A stretch of 64,000 nt of DNA from the NCBI RefSeq assembly GCF_010120715.1, contig NZ_CP047591.1:3348001-3412000 (forward strand), in the 5' to 3' direction. Source of the stretch: Aminipila terrae (GTDB lineage Bacteria > Bacillota > Clostridia > Peptostreptococcales > Anaerovoracaceae). The notes beneath the pieces are model-generated. The model saw nothing but the letters and a program-made list of their open reading frames with translations, did not search any database and had not been told where the DNA came from. Positions 63,215-64,000 of this stretch are shown in pieces. Position 1 is the first letter of the stretch. Each line of letters begins with the position of its first letter. The translations under genes and the position numbers were made by a program.

Positions 63215-64000
63215 TTAATACTCTTCAAAATATTCAAATTCATAATTAAATATTCTTATGGTATCGCCTTCTTCAAGGCCCATTTTCTTTAACTCATCTA
63301 AAGCGCCCTTCTTTTCAATATATTTATATAAATATCGTAAAGAGCCGCTGTCATTAAAGTTTGTTGAATCAAAAATCTTTCTAAGCTGCTTTCCAGAAAT
63401 CTCATATGTGCCATCATCAGCAATGGAAGTATACACTTCCTTAAAGTCTTCTTCCATATCATCTCTTTCAAAGTCAAAGAATTCGTATTCTTCTTCTTCT
63501 GACTTTTCTAACGCAAGCTTGTCTAACATTGCTGCTGCTTCTGCCAGTAGTTCATGAATACCTACATTAATAGGGGCAGAAACCGGAAATACTTTTATTC
63601 CCTTAGCTTCCACATACTCCTTAAATTTAAGGTATTCTGGATCATTTTCTTCAACCATATCCATTTTGTTTGCAGCAACAATCTGAGGTTTTGAGGAAAG
63701 CTTCTCATTATATAATTTGAGCTCATTATTAATTTTATCAAAATCCTCTATAGGGTCTCTGCCTTCAGAGCCTGATACATCTACTACATGAATAAGAACC
63801 TTGGTTCTTTCTATATGTTTCAGAAATTCATGACCTAACCCTGCGCCCTGATGTGCACCTTCAATAATTCCCGCAATATCTGCCATTACAAATCCATCTC
63901 CGAAGATGGAAACTACCCCCAGATTTGGTGTTATAGTTGTAAAATGATAATTAGCAATCTTTGGATTTGAATTGGTAGATACAGATAATATAGTAGACTT
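63215..64000 (-). CDS. obg: GTPase Obg, C-terminal part (window edge)
   Basis: Obg is a ribosome- and stress-linked GTPase. The open frame runs to the right edge, so the N-terminal Obg domain and most of the P-loop are missing; the first residues (KSTILSVSTNSNPKIANYHF) are the end of the P-loop and switch I. TPNLGVV and FVMADIAGIIEGAHQGAGLG carry the G2/G3 region, AANKMDMVEE the G4 motif (NKMD) and FPVSAP the G5 motif. The last 70 residues are the OCT domain typical of Firmicute Obg. It is followed by a terminator. Confidence 0.94.
   Translation of the reverse strand, partial: KSTILSVSTNSNPKIANYHFTTITPNLGVVSIFGDGFVMADIAGIIEGAHQGAGLGHEFLKHIERTKVLIHVVDVSGSEGRDPIEDFDKINNELKLYNEKLSSKPQIVAANKMDMVEENDPEYLKFKEYVEAKGIKVFPVSAPINVGIHELLAEAAAMLDKLALEKSEEEEYEFFDFERDDMEEDFKEVYTSIADDGTYEISGKQLRKIFDSTNFNDSGSLRYLYKYIEKKGALDELKKMGLEEGDTIRIFNYEFEYFEEY

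Noticed and set aside
1..64000. CRISPR arrays, tRNA or rRNA genes
   Set aside because: I saw no regularly spaced repeats, cloverleaf-like sequences with CCA-type ends, or rRNA-like conserved blocks on either strand.

Overview
This window comes from a low-GC, endospore-forming anaerobe of the class Clostridia (Bacillota). The evidence is the spoIIIA genes, spo0A and spoIVB with a BofC-like partner, the clostridial blocks alaS-ireB-ruvX, iscS-iscU, mutS-mutL-miaA and nusB-xseAB-ispA-dxs-tlyA, and oxygen-defence proteins (rubrerythrin, ferredoxin-type aldo/keto reductases) in AT-rich DNA. I do not assign a genus. I see no tRNA, rRNA, CRISPR array, prophage or intact insertion sequence.

Layout. 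0-2 kb (+): spoIIIAA (cut by the window edge), AB, AC, AD. 2-7.6 kb: ferredoxin-type aldo/keto reductase, alaS, ireB, ruvX, carD-like. 7.7-25.7 kb (mostly +) is an accessory stress and envelope region: DUF2935 protein, a MerR regulator with a cupin and an aldo/keto reductase, a triple RidA protein facing a second MerR regulator, a flavin reductase, a two-domain multicopper oxidase, a LysM protein, rubrerythrin, mprF, two paralogous secreted proteins, a thioredoxin/CXXC/polyferredoxin triad and ctc. From 25.8 kb to the end every gene is on the minus strand: an LPXTG adhesin and a secreted repeat protein, an SOS-controlled yneA-like gene, ynbB, a tyrosine recombinase, miaA, mutL, mutS, an aminotransferase, the tlyA-dxs-ispA-xseB-xseA-nusB-asp23 block, spoIIIAH-AG-AF-AE, iscU-iscS, ynzC-yneB, a HemL-like aminotransferase, spo0A-spoIVB-bofC, comEA, a DUF2344/radical SAM pair, an HD phosphohydrolase and obg (cut by the edge).

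The most striking structural feature is that the normally single spoIIIA operon is in two halves on opposite strands about 49 kb apart. Flipping the DNA between about 2.05 kb and 51.15 kb would rejoin AD to AE and bring iscS-iscU next to alaS. The midpoint of that flip lies within about 1 kb of the place where the window changes coding strand. SpoIIIAE next to the break has no signal peptide, and SpoIIIAF and SpoIIIAG are reduced to membrane stubs of 55 and 76 residues.

The most unusual protein is a 423-residue chain of three RidA domains, behind a MerR-type promoter with a 19-bp spacer. A second such promoter drives the cupin/aldo-keto reductase pair. Three LexA-type boxes at an exact 29-bp period control the yneA-like gene.

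Data quality: eight genes, including alaS, dxs and tlyA, are interrupted by nine apparent single-base deletions, all placeable in runs of one base (mostly G or C). I treat these as probable sequence errors and annotate the genes at full length.
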